Below are positions 35,271 to 44,759 of a stretch of DNA of 64,000 nt, piece by piece. Positions within the stretch are counted from its first letter, which is position 1, and each line of letters begins with the position of its first letter. Origin of the DNA: Mycolicibacterium sp. (GTDB lineage: Bacteria; Actinomycetota; Actinomycetes; Mycobacteriales; Mycobacteriaceae); contig NZ_JAEMTA010000012.1 of assembly GCF_016462545.1 (NCBI RefSeq), positions 52,181 through 116,180 on the forward strand, in the 5' to 3' direction. The notes under the pieces are model-generated. The model did no database searches and had not been told where the DNA came from. It worked only from the letters and a program-made list of their open reading frames with translations. Made by a program: the position numbers and the translations under genes.

Positions 35271-36952
35271 GCGCGATCCACTCCTTCATCGACTTCTTCG
35301 CCGTCGGCTACCTTCTGGCGGCGACGTGCGAGCTTCTCTGCGAACGCTCCATTGTGCAGCATCGCCCAGGCGAGAGCCGCAGCGCCAACGAACATGATCA
35401 ATCCCTGCACTGTCGGGCCCCATCGGGTGGCTGGGGTGAGGCCGGTCTTCAACCTGATCTGGGCGTCCAGGTAGGCGGGCTCGAAGAACGCGGTGCGCGC
35501 CATCTCGCGTCCGTCTGGTCCGATCACGGCACTGATGCCGGTGGTCCCGGCGACCACGACGTAGCGGTCGTGTTCGACGGCCCGGAGCCTGGCGAAGGCG
35601 AGTTGCTGCGCACTCATCGATTCGTCGAACGTCGCATTGTTGGTGGGGACGGCGATGAACTGCGCTCCGTTGAGGACCGCTTCCCGGGCCGCGCGGTCGA
35701 AGATCACCTCCCAGCACGTCGTCACGCCGATCGGGATTCCTGCGGCATGGACCACCCCGTTTCCGTCGCCCGGCACGAAGTAACCCGCACGATCGGCGAA
35801 CGACGACAGCAATCGGAAGAAGCTCCGCCACGGTAGGTACTCCCCGAACGGCTGCACGATCTTCTTGTCGTGGCGTTCACCCGGGCCGTCGGTCCCGTCC
35901 CAGACGATCACGGTGTTCGTCGCCTGCGGATCCTCGGGCGTGTACCCGGGCGCCGAGACGACCGCGCCGACGAGGATGGGTGCCCCGATCGCATCGGCGG
36001 CGACGGCGATCTGGTCGGCGGCGTCGCGATTGGCGATCGGATCGATGTCCGACGAGTTCTCCGGCCAGATGACGACCGCGGGCTGTGGCGCACGACCGGC
36101 TCGGACGTCCTCGGAGAGTTGCAGCGTCTCGCGGACGTGGTTGTCGAGCACGGCGCGTCGCTGCGCGTTGAACTCGAGACCCAGCCGAGGCACGTTGCCC
36201 TGGATGGCCGCGACCGTCGTGGTCGGGTCCTCCCCCGCGCCCGACCCGGACTGTCGGACGTAGGGGGTGGCCAGCGCGACGGTCAGCAGGACGAGTGCCA
36301 CGCTGACGCCGGGCAGCATCACGGCCGGGGGAAGCGCGCGACCCATGTGGTCGCTCCGCCACCACCGGACCGCTTCGATGACGAGTGCCCCGAGGCCGAA
36401 GCCGACGAGCGCCACCGCGAAGGACACCAGTGGCGCTCCGCCGAAGTGCGCGATGACCAACAGGGGGCTGTCGCTCTGCGTGAATCCGACGACGCCCCAG
36501 GGGAATCCGCCGAACGGCACGGTCGACTTCAGCCATTCTGCCAACACCCACAGGCAGGCGAACCACACCGGCCACCCCGGCAGGCGCCGCACGACGACGG
36601 CGAGAACCCCGAAGACGGCAGGAAAGAGTGCCTCCATCGCCGAGAGGGCGAGCCAGGGCAGGGGTCCGACGAGACCGCTGATCCAGGGCAACAGCGGCAC
36701 GTAGAACGCCAGCCCGAAGAGGAATCCGTAGCCGAAGCCCCCCCACTTCGTGGTCGAGGGATGGGTCAGCACCCACGCGAGAAGGGCGAACGCGACGAAC
36801 GTCGACGGCCACCAGTTGAACGGCGGAAAGCTGACGCACACCAGCAGGCCGGCGGCGATCGAGGCGGCGATTCGCACTGCGCGCGGTACCAGGGCCGTGC
36901 GCAGGCGCGCGGCCACCCGCGGCCAATCGGGTCGAAGGTTGCGCTCAGCCAT
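35267..36952 (-). CDS. lnt: Apolipoprotein N-acyltransferase
   Basis: A 561-residue membrane enzyme that adds the third acyl chain to lipoproteins. Residues 20-220 contain six or so membrane spans. The C-terminal nitrilase domain keeps the catalytic triad: Glu298 in [10 protein letters not shown], Lys363 in [13 protein letters not shown] and Cys413 in [15 protein letters not shown] 36952 ([13 protein letters not shown]) is chosen; the open frame reaches 37105 through amidohydrolase coding sequence. It overlaps the amidohydrolase by eight bases and ppm1 by four, so it lies in a tightly coupled operon. Substrates include the several lipoproteins in this window. Confidence 0.94.
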   Translation of the reverse strand: MAERNLRPDWPRVAARLRTALVPRAVRIAASIAAGLLVCVSFPPFNWWPSTFVAFALLAWVLTHPSTTKWGGFGYGFLFGLAFYVPLLPWISGLVGPLPWLALSAMEALFPAVFGVLAVVVRRLPGWPVWFACLWVLAEWLKSTVPFGGFPWGVVGFTQSDSPLLVIAHFGGAPLVSFAVALVGFGLGALVIEAVRWWRSDHMGRALPPAVMLPGVSVALVLLTVALATPYVRQSGSGAGEDPTTTVAAIQGNVPRLGLEFNAQRRAVLDNHVRETLQLSEDVRAGRAPQPAVVIWPENSSDIDPIANRDAADQIAVAADAIGAPILVGAVVSAPGYTPEDPQATNTVIVWDGTDGPGERHDKKIVQPFGEYLPWRSFFRLLSSFADRAGYFVPGDGNGVVHAAGIPIGVTTCWEVIFDRAAREAVLNGAQFIAVPTNNATFDESMSAQQLAFARLRAVEHDRYVVVAGTTGISAVIGPDGREMARTAFFEPAYLDAQIRLKTGLTPATRWGPTVQGLIMFVGAAALAWAMLHNGAFAEKLARRRQKVADGEEVDEGVDRA

Positions 36953-38555
36953 GGATGGCGACACCCCGGTGGACCGTCTGGCGGCAGACGGGCAGGGGTG
37001 CGTCGGGCGAGAGCCGCGGTAGCGCGGGGATTCGAGAGCGGGGATCGGTCGACCACCGTTGCACGGCATCGGCGGGTGCGGCGACCTCGAGGGCCGACAG
37101 GCCACCGGGAACGTCCCACACCGCGTAGGTCGCCGGCGCCCCTGGCGTCAGGGTTCCCGCGACGCCGTCGCGCATGCCACCGGCCCGCCAGGCGCCGCGG
37201 GTGGCCGCCGCGAACGCGGCCCGCGCCGACAGTGAGCTGCCCGGGGTGCGGTGAGCGGTCGCCGCGCGCACCGTCTCCCACGGATTCATCCCGGTCACCG
37301 GGCTGTCGGAACCGAAGGCGAGTGGCACGCCTTGGGATGCTAACAGCGCCAGCGGATTGAGCCGACCAGCCCGCTCGGCACCCAACCGCTGGGCGTACAT
37401 GCCGTCGGGCCCACCCCACAGCGCATCGAAGTTCGGTTGCACACTGGCGATCACACCCCAGGAGCCGAGCAGCCCGGCCTGCGCCTCGGAGACCATCTCG
37501 ACGTGTTCGAGCCGGTGGCCGCAGCGGGCCACGGCGGGCGCACCGTGGCGGTCCACCACGCGGGCCAGCGCATCCACCACCGAGGAGACCGCAGCATCGC
37601 CGATGACGTGAAACCCGGCGGCGATCCCGGCCTCGGTGCACGCGTCCAAGTGCGCTTCGATGGAGTCGTCGCTCAGGTACGTGTTTCCGACGCAGCCGGG
37701 CGCGTCCGTATAGGGCTGGTGCAGCCGCGCGGTGCGTGAGCCGAGGGCGCCGTCCACGAAGAGATCTCCCGCGAGTCCGCGCACTCCGGTGTCGCCCAAC
37801 AGTTCTCGAGCGTGCGCGACGGAACCGACGGCCTCACCCCAGTAGCCGACGACCTCGACGCCGTGGTCCAGGCTGCGGAGTTCGTGCCAGTCGTCGAGGC
37901 CGCCGATGTCGGGCCCGGCGCACTCGTGGACCGCTGCGATGCCGGAGCGCGCCGCAAGATCGAGGGCGGCCAGCCGCGCCTCGAGACGTTGGGCGGGCGT
38001 GAGTAGGGCTCTGGCCGCGGCACGAACCAGGTGGTGCGCATGGGCTGTCAGCGGCAGCTGATCGTGGTGACCGGCCGCGGCCGCCAACTCGGGAACCGTC
38101 CTGCGCAGCGCCGTGGAGGCCGCCGCGGAGTGCACGTCCACGCGGGCTACGTAGACGGGGCGGTTGCCCACCAGGTCGTCGAGGTCGGATGTCGTCGGCG
38201 CGACGGGATTCGGCCACCGCGACTCGTCCCACCCGTGGGCCCAGACCACGCCGGTCGTGCGGCGGGCGTAGTCCCCGATCTGCCGTAGTGCTTCCTCGCG
38301 TGAGGCCGCGCCGCACAGGTCGAGGCCGACGAGCGCAAGCCCGGTCGCGGTGACGTGGACGTGGCTGTCGACGAACGCGGGCGTGACGAACCCGCCGTCG
38401 AGGTCGATCACGTGGGCGTCCGGAAATTGTCGGCGGGCGACGTCGTCGGTACCCAACCACGCCACGACGCCGTCGGGTCCTTCGCTGACCGCCAGTGCGG
38501 TCGCGTCGGGCATGGTCGGGTTGTAGATCTGGCCGCCGACCAGAAGGGTCGTCAA
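36945..38555 (-). CDS. Amidohydrolase (YtcJ-like, metal-dependent)
   Basis: A 536-residue amidohydrolase-superfamily enzyme. The metal-binding HxH is in [19 protein letters not shown] (residues about 58-76), further ligands are in [19 protein letters not shown] and [20 protein letters not shown], and the aspartate is in [20 protein letters not shown]. The pattern matches YtcJ-like hydrolases, whose natural substrates are mostly unknown amides or carbamates. It starts four bases inside fxsA and ends eight bases inside lnt. Involvement in envelope lipids is only suggested by the operon. Confidence 0.87.
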   Translation of the reverse strand: MTTLLVGGQIYNPTMPDATALAVSEGPDGVVAWLGTDDVARRQFPDAHVIDLDGGFVTPAFVDSHVHVTATGLALVGLDLCGAASREEALRQIGDYARRTTGVVWAHGWDESRWPNPVAPTTSDLDDLVGNRPVYVARVDVHSAAASTALRRTVPELAAAAGHHDQLPLTAHAHHLVRAAARALLTPAQRLEARLAALDLAARSGIAAVHECAGPDIGGLDDWHELRSLDHGVEVVGYWGEAVGSVAHARELLGDTGVRGLAGDLFVDGALGSRTARLHQPYTDAPGCVGNTYLSDDSIEAHLDACTEAGIAAGFHVIGDAAVSSVVDALARVVDRHGAPAVARCGHRLEHVEMVSEAQAGLLGSWGVIASVQPNFDALWGGPDGMYAQRLGAERAGRLNPLALLASQGVPLAFGSDSPVTGMNPWETVRAATAHRTPGSSLSARAAFAAATRGAWRAGGMRDGVAGTLTPGAPATYAVWDVPGGLSALEVAAPADAVQRWSTDPRSRIPALPRLSPDAPLPVCRQTVHRGVAIHG

Positions 38556-39034
38556 GCGACGTCGGGGTGCTTGGGCAGGCGGGGCTGCTCCACGTCGGTC
38601 ACGTCGATCACTTCGCCGTCGATGAACTCACCGCCTGCTGGTCGATACGCAGAGCCGCCACCAGTCGTCGTCACGATCAGGGGCACCCGACCGAGGCCAC
38701 GCGCGGCGAGCGCCGTGACCAGCGGCCGTGCCGCAGCCCGGGTCGGCGGAATCAGGAGGAGGAGACCAACCGCGGACGTGACGAGCCCGGGGACGACCGT
38801 CAGGACCGTGCCGAGTGCCACCAGCGCGCCGTCGGGCACCGCGCCGCGAGGCGAGGCGAGGCCAGCCTGCAACCGTTGGATCTGGCGCTTCGCCTGCGAG
38901 CCCGCGAGGACGAGACCCAGCACGAACGTGCCGAGCACCAGCAGCAACGTCCACCCGAACCCGATCGTGGAAACCAGTGCCACCACCACCGCCAGTTCGA
39001 CGAGGACGTAGATCAGAAAGAGCCGCATAGCCAT
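38552..39034 (-). CDS. fxsA: FxsA-family membrane protein
   Basis: A 160-residue protein with FxsA hallmarks: MRLFLIYVLVELAVVVALVS with the acidic residue in the first span, FGWTLLLVLGTFVLGLVLAG, a cytoplasmic loop and a long third span (GTVLTVVPGLVTSAVGLLLL) followed by an acidic tail. In E. coli FxsA affects phage exclusion, but its molecular function is unclear. It is the first gene of fxsA-amidohydrolase-lnt-ppm1. The first MAM may be cut to the second Met. Confidence 0.87.
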   Translation of the reverse strand: MAMRLFLIYVLVELAVVVALVSTIGFGWTLLLVLGTFVLGLVLAGSQAKRQIQRLQAGLASPRGAVPDGALVALGTVLTVVPGLVTSAVGLLLLIPPTRAAARPLVTALAARGLGRVPLIVTTTGGGSAYRPAGGEFIDGEVIDVTDVEQPRLPKHPDVA

Positions 39035-39067
39035 ACCGTCACAACGCTTCGCAGGACGCCGGGGTTC

Positions 39068-39460
39068 CTAGTGGGCCGTCTCGACCGCGTGCACTTCGAT
39101 CGCGGCGTGCACCTTGTCGACGCCGCCGCGGATGATCGCCTGCGGGATCCACCACCACGCGTGATACCAGTAGCGCTTGGTGACCAGGTCGAACACCCGC
39201 CGAGTCTCGGACTTCGGCAGGTTGCGGGCCACCGCCTCGACGGGTTCGCCCTTGGGCTTGCCGAGCACGCCGCACTTCTGAATCGTGACGCGCGGAGTGT
39301 TGTTGATGCGCTTGGTCTTCCACGATCCGTCGTCGGTGCTGATCAACAGCTTGCCGTCCTCGGGCACGCCCCACACGGGTGTCGGCTTGGGCCTGCCGTC
39401 CTTGGTGAACGTGGTCAGCAGCAGGTACTTCTCGTCGTAGACGTCGGCGAAGGTGGGCAC
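39068..39460 (-). CDS. PPOX-class (split beta-barrel) F420/FMN oxidoreductase-like protein, copy 2
   Basis: A 130-residue protein of the pyridoxamine-phosphate-oxidase-like fold. The N-terminus YLLLTTFTKDGRPKPTPVWG, then LLISTDDGSWKTKRINNTPR and VTIQKC are family hallmarks. The C-terminal part differs from the upstream copy and is Trp-rich (YWYHAWWWIPQAI). Its GTG start overlaps the stop of the neighbouring paralogue by one base (TAGTG), so translation is coupled. The cofactor, F420 or a flavin, cannot be settled by reading. Confidence 0.82.
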   Translation of the reverse strand: MPTFADVYDEKYLLLTTFTKDGRPKPTPVWGVPEDGKLLISTDDGSWKTKRINNTPRVTIQKCGVLGKPKGEPVEAVARNLPKSETRRVFDLVTKRYWYHAWWWIPQAIIRGGVDKVHAAIEVHAVETAH

Positions 39461-39843
39461 TACGAGGCGGCCTTCAGCTCGATGCCGACGTTGTTCTTCG
39501 CGCCGCCCCGTAGCTTGCTGAACACATTGAAGACCTTGCCGATCAGCCCGTACCGCTTGCCGATCGCGTCGTAGACCTTCGGGGTCTCGGACTTGTCCAG
39601 GATCACGGCGACGGCGTCGACGGCCTCACCCTTGGGCTTGCCGCCGCGGTCACACTCGGCGATGGTCACCCGCGGGGTGTTGCGGATGCGCTTGACCTTC
39701 CAGGACTTCTCCTGGGTGATGGCGACGACGCGGTCGCCGATCGGGGCCACCCAGATGGCGGTCGGCTTGGGTCGACCGTCCTTGGTGAACGTCGTCAACA
39801 GCACGTACTCGGATTTCGCGACCTCGGCGAACGTGGCGGGCAT
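39460..39843 (-). CDS. PPOX-class (split beta-barrel) F420/FMN oxidoreductase-like protein, copy 1
   Basis: A 127-residue paralogue of the downstream gene: YVLLTTFTKDGRPKPTAIWV, SWKVKRIRNTPRVTIAEC and GKPKGEAVDAVAVIL align position by position. The pair is an obvious tandem duplication of the type represented in M. tuberculosis by Rv2061c next to cobN. Two copies in series might form a heterodimer, since this fold is normally dimeric. A TAGATT hexamer ends six bases before its ATG. Confidence 0.85.
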   Translation of the reverse strand: MPATFAEVAKSEYVLLTTFTKDGRPKPTAIWVAPIGDRVVAITQEKSWKVKRIRNTPRVTIAECDRGGKPKGEAVDAVAVILDKSETPKVYDAIGKRYGLIGKVFNVFSKLRGGAKNNVGIELKAAS

Positions 39844-39849
39844 GCCGAC

Positions 39850-39855
39850 AATCTA
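39850..39855 (-). promoter_or_regulatory. -10 hexamer TAGATT, leaderless spacing (PPOX pair)
   Basis: On the minus strand TAGATT ends six bases before ATG 39843, in the 17-base gap after cobN. It makes the PPOX pair transcriptionally separable from cobN. Confidence 0.6.
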
Positions 39856-39860
39856 TCGCC

Positions 39861-42800
39861 CTAACCTTCGAGGTCACCTTCGGTCTCGAGGAGCACCTGC
39901 CGAAGCCCGTCCAGGGTCGCGGCCTCGGGCTGGGCCCACATGCCGCGCCCGGCCGCCTCGAGCAGCCGTTCGGCCATGCCGTGTAGCGCCCAGGGGTTCG
40001 ACTCGTCCATGAACTTGCGGTTCTCGTCGTCCAGGACGTACTCGCCGGCCAGGCGTTCGTACATCCAGTCGGCCATCACGCCCGCCGTGGCGTCGTAGCC
40101 GAAGAGATAGTCGACGGTGGCCGCCATCTCGAAGGCGCCCTTGTAGCCGTGCCTGCGCATCGCAGAGATCCAGCGCGGGTTGACCACCCTGGCCCGGAAC
40201 ACCCGAGTCGTCTCCTCCGAGAGGGTGCGGGTGCGGACCGCCTCGGGCCTGGTGTTGTCCCCGACGTAGGCCGCGGGGTCACGGCCGGTGAGCGCGCGCA
40301 CGGTGGCGATCATGCCGCCGTGGTACTGGAAGTAGTCATCGGAATCGGCGATGTCGTGTTCGCGGGTGTCGAGGTTCTTCGCCGCCACTGCTATCCGCCG
40401 GTACTGCCTGTTCATGTCGTCACTGGCGGCCGCACCGTCGAGGCCGCGACCGTAGGCGAAGCCGCCCCACGCCGTGTAGACCTCCGCGAGATCGGCGTCG
40501 TCCCGCCAGTTCTTGCTGTCGATCAGCTGCAGCAGCCCTGCCCCGTAGGTCCCTGGCTTCGAGCCGAAGATCCTTGTCGTGGAACGACGCTGGTCGCCGT
40601 GTTCGGCGAGGTCGGCCTGAGCGTGCGCGCGGACGTAGTTGTCTTCGCCTGGTTCGTCGAGAGCGGCGACCAGAGCGACGGCGTCGTCGAGCATCATCAC
40701 GACGTGCGGGAAGGCATCGCGGAAGAACCCCGAGATGCGGACCGTGACGTCGATGCGCGGCCGGCCCAGCTCTGCGAGGGCAATGGTCTCCAGGTCGACG
40801 ACGCGCCGGGAGGCCTCGTCCCACACCGGCCGGACGCCGAGCAGAGCGAAGATCTCGGCGACATCGTCACCCGAGGTGCGCATCGCCGACGTGCCCCACA
40901 CCGAAAGGCCGACCGACTGCGGCCACTCGCCGTGATCGGCGTGGTAGCGCTCGAGTAGCGAATCTGCAAGGGCGACACCGGTTTCCCATGCCAGCCGCGA
41001 CGGGACCGCCTTGGGGTCGACCGAGTAGAAGTTGCGCCCGGTGGGCAACACGTTGATCAGGCCCCGCAACGGCGACCCCGACGGCCCGGCCGGGATGAAG
41101 CCGCCGTCGAGCGCGCGGAGGATCTGCGAGATCTCCCGATCGGTCTCCCGGAGGCGTGGCACCACCTCGGTGGCCGCGAAGCGCAGGATGGCGGCGAGAG
41201 CGGGGTCACCGGTGATCCCATCGACTGCGGCCGGGTCCCAATCGGTCGCGGCGAGAGCGGCGACCAGGTCACGGGCGCCCGCCTCGGCGGCGTCGACGGC
41301 GGTGCGGGTATCGCTGCCATCCTCGGCCAATCCCAGCACCTGCCGCAGCCCGGGCACGGACTGCTCGCCGCCGAACAGTTGCCTCGCCTGCAGAATGGCC
41401 AGCACCAGGTTCAGCTCGGTCTCGCCGCCGGGCGCCTGGCCCAGGATGTGCAGTCCGTCGCGGATCTGGACGTCCTTGATCTCGCAGAGCCAACCATCGA
41501 CGTGGAGGAGCATGTCGTCGAACACGTCCTCGTCGGGGCGGTCCTCCAGGCCCAGGTCGTTGTCCATCTTCGCCGCCCGCATCAGCGTCCAGATCTCCTG
41601 ACGGATGGCGGGCAGCTTGCCGGGATCAAGGGCTGCGATGTTGGAGTGCTCGTCGAGCATCTGCTCGAGCCGGGCGATGTCGCCGTAGCTCTCGGCGCGT
41701 GCCATCGGCGGGATCAGGTGATCGACCAGGACGGCGTGCGCCCGGCGCTTGGCCTGCGTGCCCTCGCCAGGGTCGTTGACCAGGAACGGGTAGATCAGCG
41801 GCAGGTTGCCGAGGGCGGCGTCGGTGCCGCACGTCGACGACATGCCAAGCGTCTTGCCGGGCAGCCACTCCAGGTTGCCGTGCTTGCCGAGGTGCACGAC
41901 GGCGTCCGCTCGGAAGCCATTGGAGAAGTCGCGGTCCAGCCAGCGGTAGGCCGCCAGGTAATGGTGACTGGGCGGCAGGTCGGGATCGTGGTAGATCGCG
42001 ATCGGATTGGCGCCGAACCCGCGGGGCGGCTGGACGATGATGACGACGTTCTCGGATTGCATTGCGGCGATGACGATTTCGCCTTCGGGATCGCGACTGC
42101 GGTCGACGTACAGCTCGCCGGGTGGCGGGCCCCAGTGTTCGACGATCGGGTCGGCCAGCTCACTCGGCAGCGTGGCGAACCAGGCGCGATAGTCCTTGGC
42201 CGACACCCGGATCGGGTTGCCCTCGAGTTGGCCCTGGGTGAGCCAGTCCGGGTCCTGTCCGCCGCGTTCGATGAGCGCGTGGATCAGGGCGTCGCCGTCC
42301 TGGGCCTCGACGCCGGGCACGTCGCCGATCCGGTAGCCGGCCTCGCGCATGGCAGTCAGCAGCGCGATCGCGCTGGCTGGGGTGTCGAGGCCGACGGCGT
42401 TGCCGATGCGCGCGTGCTTGGTGGGATAGGCGGAGAACACCAGCGCGACCCGCTTGTCGGCGGGGGCGACGTGGCGAAGCGCGGCCTGCCGTACCGCGAG
42501 CCCCGCGACTCGTGCGCACCGTTCCGGGTCGGCGACGTAGGAGATCAGACCCTCCTCGTCGATCTCCTTGAACGAGAACGGCACTGTGATGATCCGGCCG
42601 TCGAACTCGGGTACGGCCACCTGGGTCGCCACGTCGAGCGGACTCATGCCGTCGTCGTTGTCGCTCCACTGCTTCCGTGACGACGTCAGGCACAACCCCT
42701 GCAGGATTGGGATGTTCAGCGCCGCGAGGTGCGCCACGTTCCACGTGTCGTCGGCGCCACCGGCGGTCACGGTCGCTGGGACGGCTCCGCCTGCGGCCAG

Positions 42801-43454
42801 CACCGTCGTCACCAGGGCGTCGACGGTGCCGAGAAGCTCGAGCAGCTCCGGCTCCGGGGTGCGCAGCGAGGCCGCGTAGATGGGGACGGGTTGGCCGCCG
42901 GCCTCGTCGATGGCGTGGCACAGCGCGCCGACGTACGCGGTGTTGCCCGCTAGGTGTTGAGCACGATAGAAGAGCACCGCTACGCGCGGACCGTCGTTCG
43001 AGGGACCGTGGCCCGCGGGGCACTCCAGCACGCCCCACGCCGGCGTGGACTCCGGCGGTGCGAAGCCGAAACCGGTCATGAGCAACGTGTCGCTCAAGAA
43101 GGCATGCAGTTGTCGAAGATTGGTGACGCCGCCCTGCGCGAGGTAGACGTGCGTCTGGAGGGCAACGCCGGCGGGCACCGTGGAGTGGCTCATCAGTTCC
43201 GCGTCGGGCGCCTGCTCACCGCTGATGACGATGGTGGGCACGCCCGCGGCGACGACGGCGTCGATGCCCTGCTGCCAGCTCCGGTATCCGCCGAGAATGC
43301 GGACGATCGCCACGTCGGCGCCGTCCAGCAGCGTGGTGAGCTCACCGTCGACGAGCCGGGTGGGGTTCATCCACCGGTAGTTCGCACCGCTGGCGCGGGC
43401 CGTCATCAGGTCGGTGTCCGACGTGGACAGCAGCAGAACGGTGGGCTGATTCAC
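39861..43454 (-). CDS. cobN: Cobaltochelatase subunit CobN
   Basis: The 1197-residue large subunit of the aerobic, ATP-dependent cobaltochelatase, which inserts cobalt into hydrogenobyrinate a,c-diamide. Landmarks include VALVFSAYPTKHARIGNAVG, NVVIIVQPPRGFGANPIAIY, FRADAVVHLGKHGNLEWLPG (metal/substrate histidines), ALGNLPLIYPFLVNDPGEGT, IFGSKPGTYGAGLLQLIDSK and a C-terminal HGYKGAFEMAATVDYLFGYD. The length is normal. It starts at GTG 43454. The partner AAA+ subunits (CobS/CobT or ChlI/D types) are not in this window. Confidence 0.96.
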   Translation of the reverse strand: MNQPTVLLLSTSDTDLMTARASGANYRWMNPTRLVDGELTTLLDGADVAIVRILGGYRSWQQGIDAVVAAGVPTIVISGEQAPDAELMSHSTVPAGVALQTHVYLAQGGVTNLRQLHAFLSDTLLMTGFGFAPPESTPAWGVLECPAGHGPSNDGPRVAVLFYRAQHLAGNTAYVGALCHAIDEAGGQPVPIYAASLRTPEPELLELLGTVDALVTTVLAAGGAVPATVTAGGADDTWNVAHLAALNIPILQGLCLTSSRKQWSDNDDGMSPLDVATQVAVPEFDGRIITVPFSFKEIDEEGLISYVADPERCARVAGLAVRQAALRHVAPADKRVALVFSAYPTKHARIGNAVGLDTPASAIALLTAMREAGYRIGDVPGVEAQDGDALIHALIERGGQDPDWLTQGQLEGNPIRVSAKDYRAWFATLPSELADPIVEHWGPPPGELYVDRSRDPEGEIVIAAMQSENVVIIVQPPRGFGANPIAIYHDPDLPPSHHYLAAYRWLDRDFSNGFRADAVVHLGKHGNLEWLPGKTLGMSSTCGTDAALGNLPLIYPFLVNDPGEGTQAKRRAHAVLVDHLIPPMARAESYGDIARLEQMLDEHSNIAALDPGKLPAIRQEIWTLMRAAKMDNDLGLEDRPDEDVFDDMLLHVDGWLCEIKDVQIRDGLHILGQAPGGETELNLVLAILQARQLFGGEQSVPGLRQVLGLAEDGSDTRTAVDAAEAGARDLVAALAATDWDPAAVDGITGDPALAAILRFAATEVVPRLRETDREISQILRALDGGFIPAGPSGSPLRGLINVLPTGRNFYSVDPKAVPSRLAWETGVALADSLLERYHADHGEWPQSVGLSVWGTSAMRTSGDDVAEIFALLGVRPVWDEASRRVVDLETIALAELGRPRIDVTVRISGFFRDAFPHVVMMLDDAVALVAALDEPGEDNYVRAHAQADLAEHGDQRRSTTRIFGSKPGTYGAGLLQLIDSKNWRDDADLAEVYTAWGGFAYGRGLDGAAASDDMNRQYRRIAVAAKNLDTREHDIADSDDYFQYHGGMIATVRALTGRDPAAYVGDNTRPEAVRTRTLSEETTRVFRARVVNPRWISAMRRHGYKGAFEMAATVDYLFGYDATAGVMADWMYERLAGEYVLDDENRKFMDESNPWALHGMAERLLEAAGRGMWAQPEAATLDGLRQVLLETEGDLEG

Positions 43455-43473
43455 CCACCATTCCTACCGCATC

Positions 43474-43581
43474 TCAGCGGTCGTAGTTACCCCACCTGCC
43501 GTACCACGACTCGCGGTAGGGCAGGCCCAGAACTGCGAGCAGCACCAGCACCAGCGCCGCGAAGGCGAAGAGTCCCATCAT
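43474..43581 (-). CDS. 35-residue membrane microprotein upstream of cobN
   Basis: A very short gene with an excellent ribosome site (AGGAGG at 43589-43594, seven bases before ATG 43581). The product is one hydrophobic helix (GLFAFAALVLVLLAVLGLP) followed by an aromatic, charged tail, YRESWYGRWGNYDR. It ends 19 bases before cobN and is likely co-transcribed with it. The function is unknown; a helper for the chelatase, cobalt supply or membrane attachment can be imagined but not shown. A 72-codon frame through the same stop has no support upstream of these Met codons. Confidence 0.7.
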   Translation of the reverse strand: MMGLFAFAALVLVLLAVLGLPYRESWYGRWGNYDR

Positions 43582-43807
43582 TGCCGATCCTCCTGTGTCG
43601 TCTCCGCGGCCCGCGGTGAATGTGGCTGGCCAACGAAGCTTCTCAAGCAAGGTAATACCGGCGGTACCGGATAAACGGCTTTCGTGTGGCACGGAACTCG
43701 CCAGGTGAGAACGTGACGAAGGTCACCGCGCGAGCCAAGGTGGCGCAGTTGGAATCGTCGTCACCCGAAATATTGCCGGGACGTGCCATCCGTGCGGCAA
43801 TTGAGAT

Positions 43808-44755
43808 ATGCCCAACTCCCCCGTCGTCGTGAAACTCGGCGCGAACATCGGTGCCCGAGTCGACGGCGTGCGGCTCGACGGCGACCTCGACGCGGACACG
43901 GTCACGGCGATCAACGACGCACTCCTGACGCACAAGGTGATCTTCTTCCGCGACCAACACCACCTCGACGACGAGAGTCAGCTGGCCTTCGCCAGGACGC
44001 TCGGCACGCCGACGATCGCGCATCCGACGGTGACGTCGCGAGGGGCCGATGTACTTCCGATCGATTCGCGCTACGACAAGGCGAACTCCTGGCACACCGA
44101 TGTCACGTTCGTCGACCGCATCCCGAAGGCCTCGCTGCTGCGCGCCATCTCGCTGCCGGAGTACGGCGGGACCACGTCGTGGGCGTCGACCGAAGCCGCC
44201 TATGACCAACTGCCCCCGCCGCTGGCCGCCCTTGCCGAGAACCTGCGGGCGATCCACACCAACGACTACGACTACATCAAGGACGTCGGTGAAGATCCAG
44301 CGGAGGACGCCACCGACGCCGAGGTCGCCGCGAACACCCGCCAGTACCGCGAGGAGTTCGTCTCCGACCTCTACGAGACCGAGCACCCCGTGGTGCGCGT
44401 GCACCCGGAGACGGGGCGGCGAGTGCTGCTGCTCGGCCACTTCGTGAAGAGGTTCGTCGGCCTCGGCAGCACCGAGTCGAGCACGCTGCTGCAGCTTCTG
44501 CAGGCACGGGTCACCAAGCTGGAGAACACGATTCGCTGGAACTGGCTACCCGGTGACCTGGCCATCTGGGACAACCGCGCGACTCAGCACTATGCAGTCT
44601 CGGACTACGACGACCAGTACCGCCGACTGAGTCGGGTCACCCTGGCGGGCGACGTCCCGGTCGACGTGCACGGCAGGCCGAGTCGCGTCATCACCGGGGA
44701 CGCCTCGCACTACTCGGACGTCGTGGCGCCCGCCCGTCTCATCGCCGTACCGTAG
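43808..44755 (+). CDS. TauD/TfdA-family Fe(II)/2-oxoglutarate dioxygenase
   Basis: A 315-residue dioxygenase. The iron-binding facial triad is His96 and Asp98 (SWHTDVTF) with His261 ([19 protein letters not shown]), and the arginine that binds 2-oxoglutarate lies just after. IHPVTSRGAD-like and [20 protein letters not shown] segments are typical of the alkyl sulfatase/taurine dioxygenase branch, to which M. tuberculosis Rv3406 belongs. It probably liberates sulfite or sulfate from a sulfonate or sulfate ester. It ends four bases before cobG, an unexpected partner. Confidence 0.88.
   Translation: MPNSPVVVKLGANIGARVDGVRLDGDLDADTVTAINDALLTHKVIFFRDQHHLDDESQLAFARTLGTPTIAHPTVTSRGADVLPIDSRYDKANSWHTDVTFVDRIPKASLLRAISLPEYGGTTSWASTEAAYDQLPPPLAALAENLRAIHTNDYDYIKDVGEDPAEDATDAEVAANTRQYREEFVSDLYETEHPVVRVHPETGRRVLLLGHFVKRFVGLGSTESSTLLQLLQARVTKLENTIRWNWLPGDLAIWDNRATQHYAVSDYDDQYRRLSRVTLAGDVPVDVHGRPSRVITGDASHYSDVVAPARLIAVP
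44748..44753 (+). promoter_or_regulatory. -10 hexamer TACCGT, leaderless spacing (cobG)
   Basis: TACCGT ends six bases before ATG 44760, inside the last codons of the TauD gene. The intervening AGGAGG abuts the ATG with no spacer and so is a poor ribosome site, which favours leaderless translation. Confidence 0.5.
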
Positions 44756-44759
44756 GAGG

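Noticed and set aside
35870..37360. 496-codon plus-strand open frame across lnt and the amidohydrolase
   Set aside because: It is antisense to two well-supported genes, with low-complexity Arg/Asp/Gln-rich translation.
41379..42680. 433-codon plus-strand open frame inside cobN
   Set aside because: It lies wholly antisense to conserved cobN sequence and has no family resemblance or ribosome site.
43656..43670. Direct repeat TACCGG-CGG-TACCGG upstream of the TauD gene
   Set aside because: It is short, GC-rich and without a known regulator; too weak to list as an operator.
43455..43807. Cobalamin riboswitch upstream of cobN or the cobG block
   Set aside because: I looked for the GCCACTG B12 box and the surrounding fold in the spacer and did not find them. 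A covariance-model search would be decisive.
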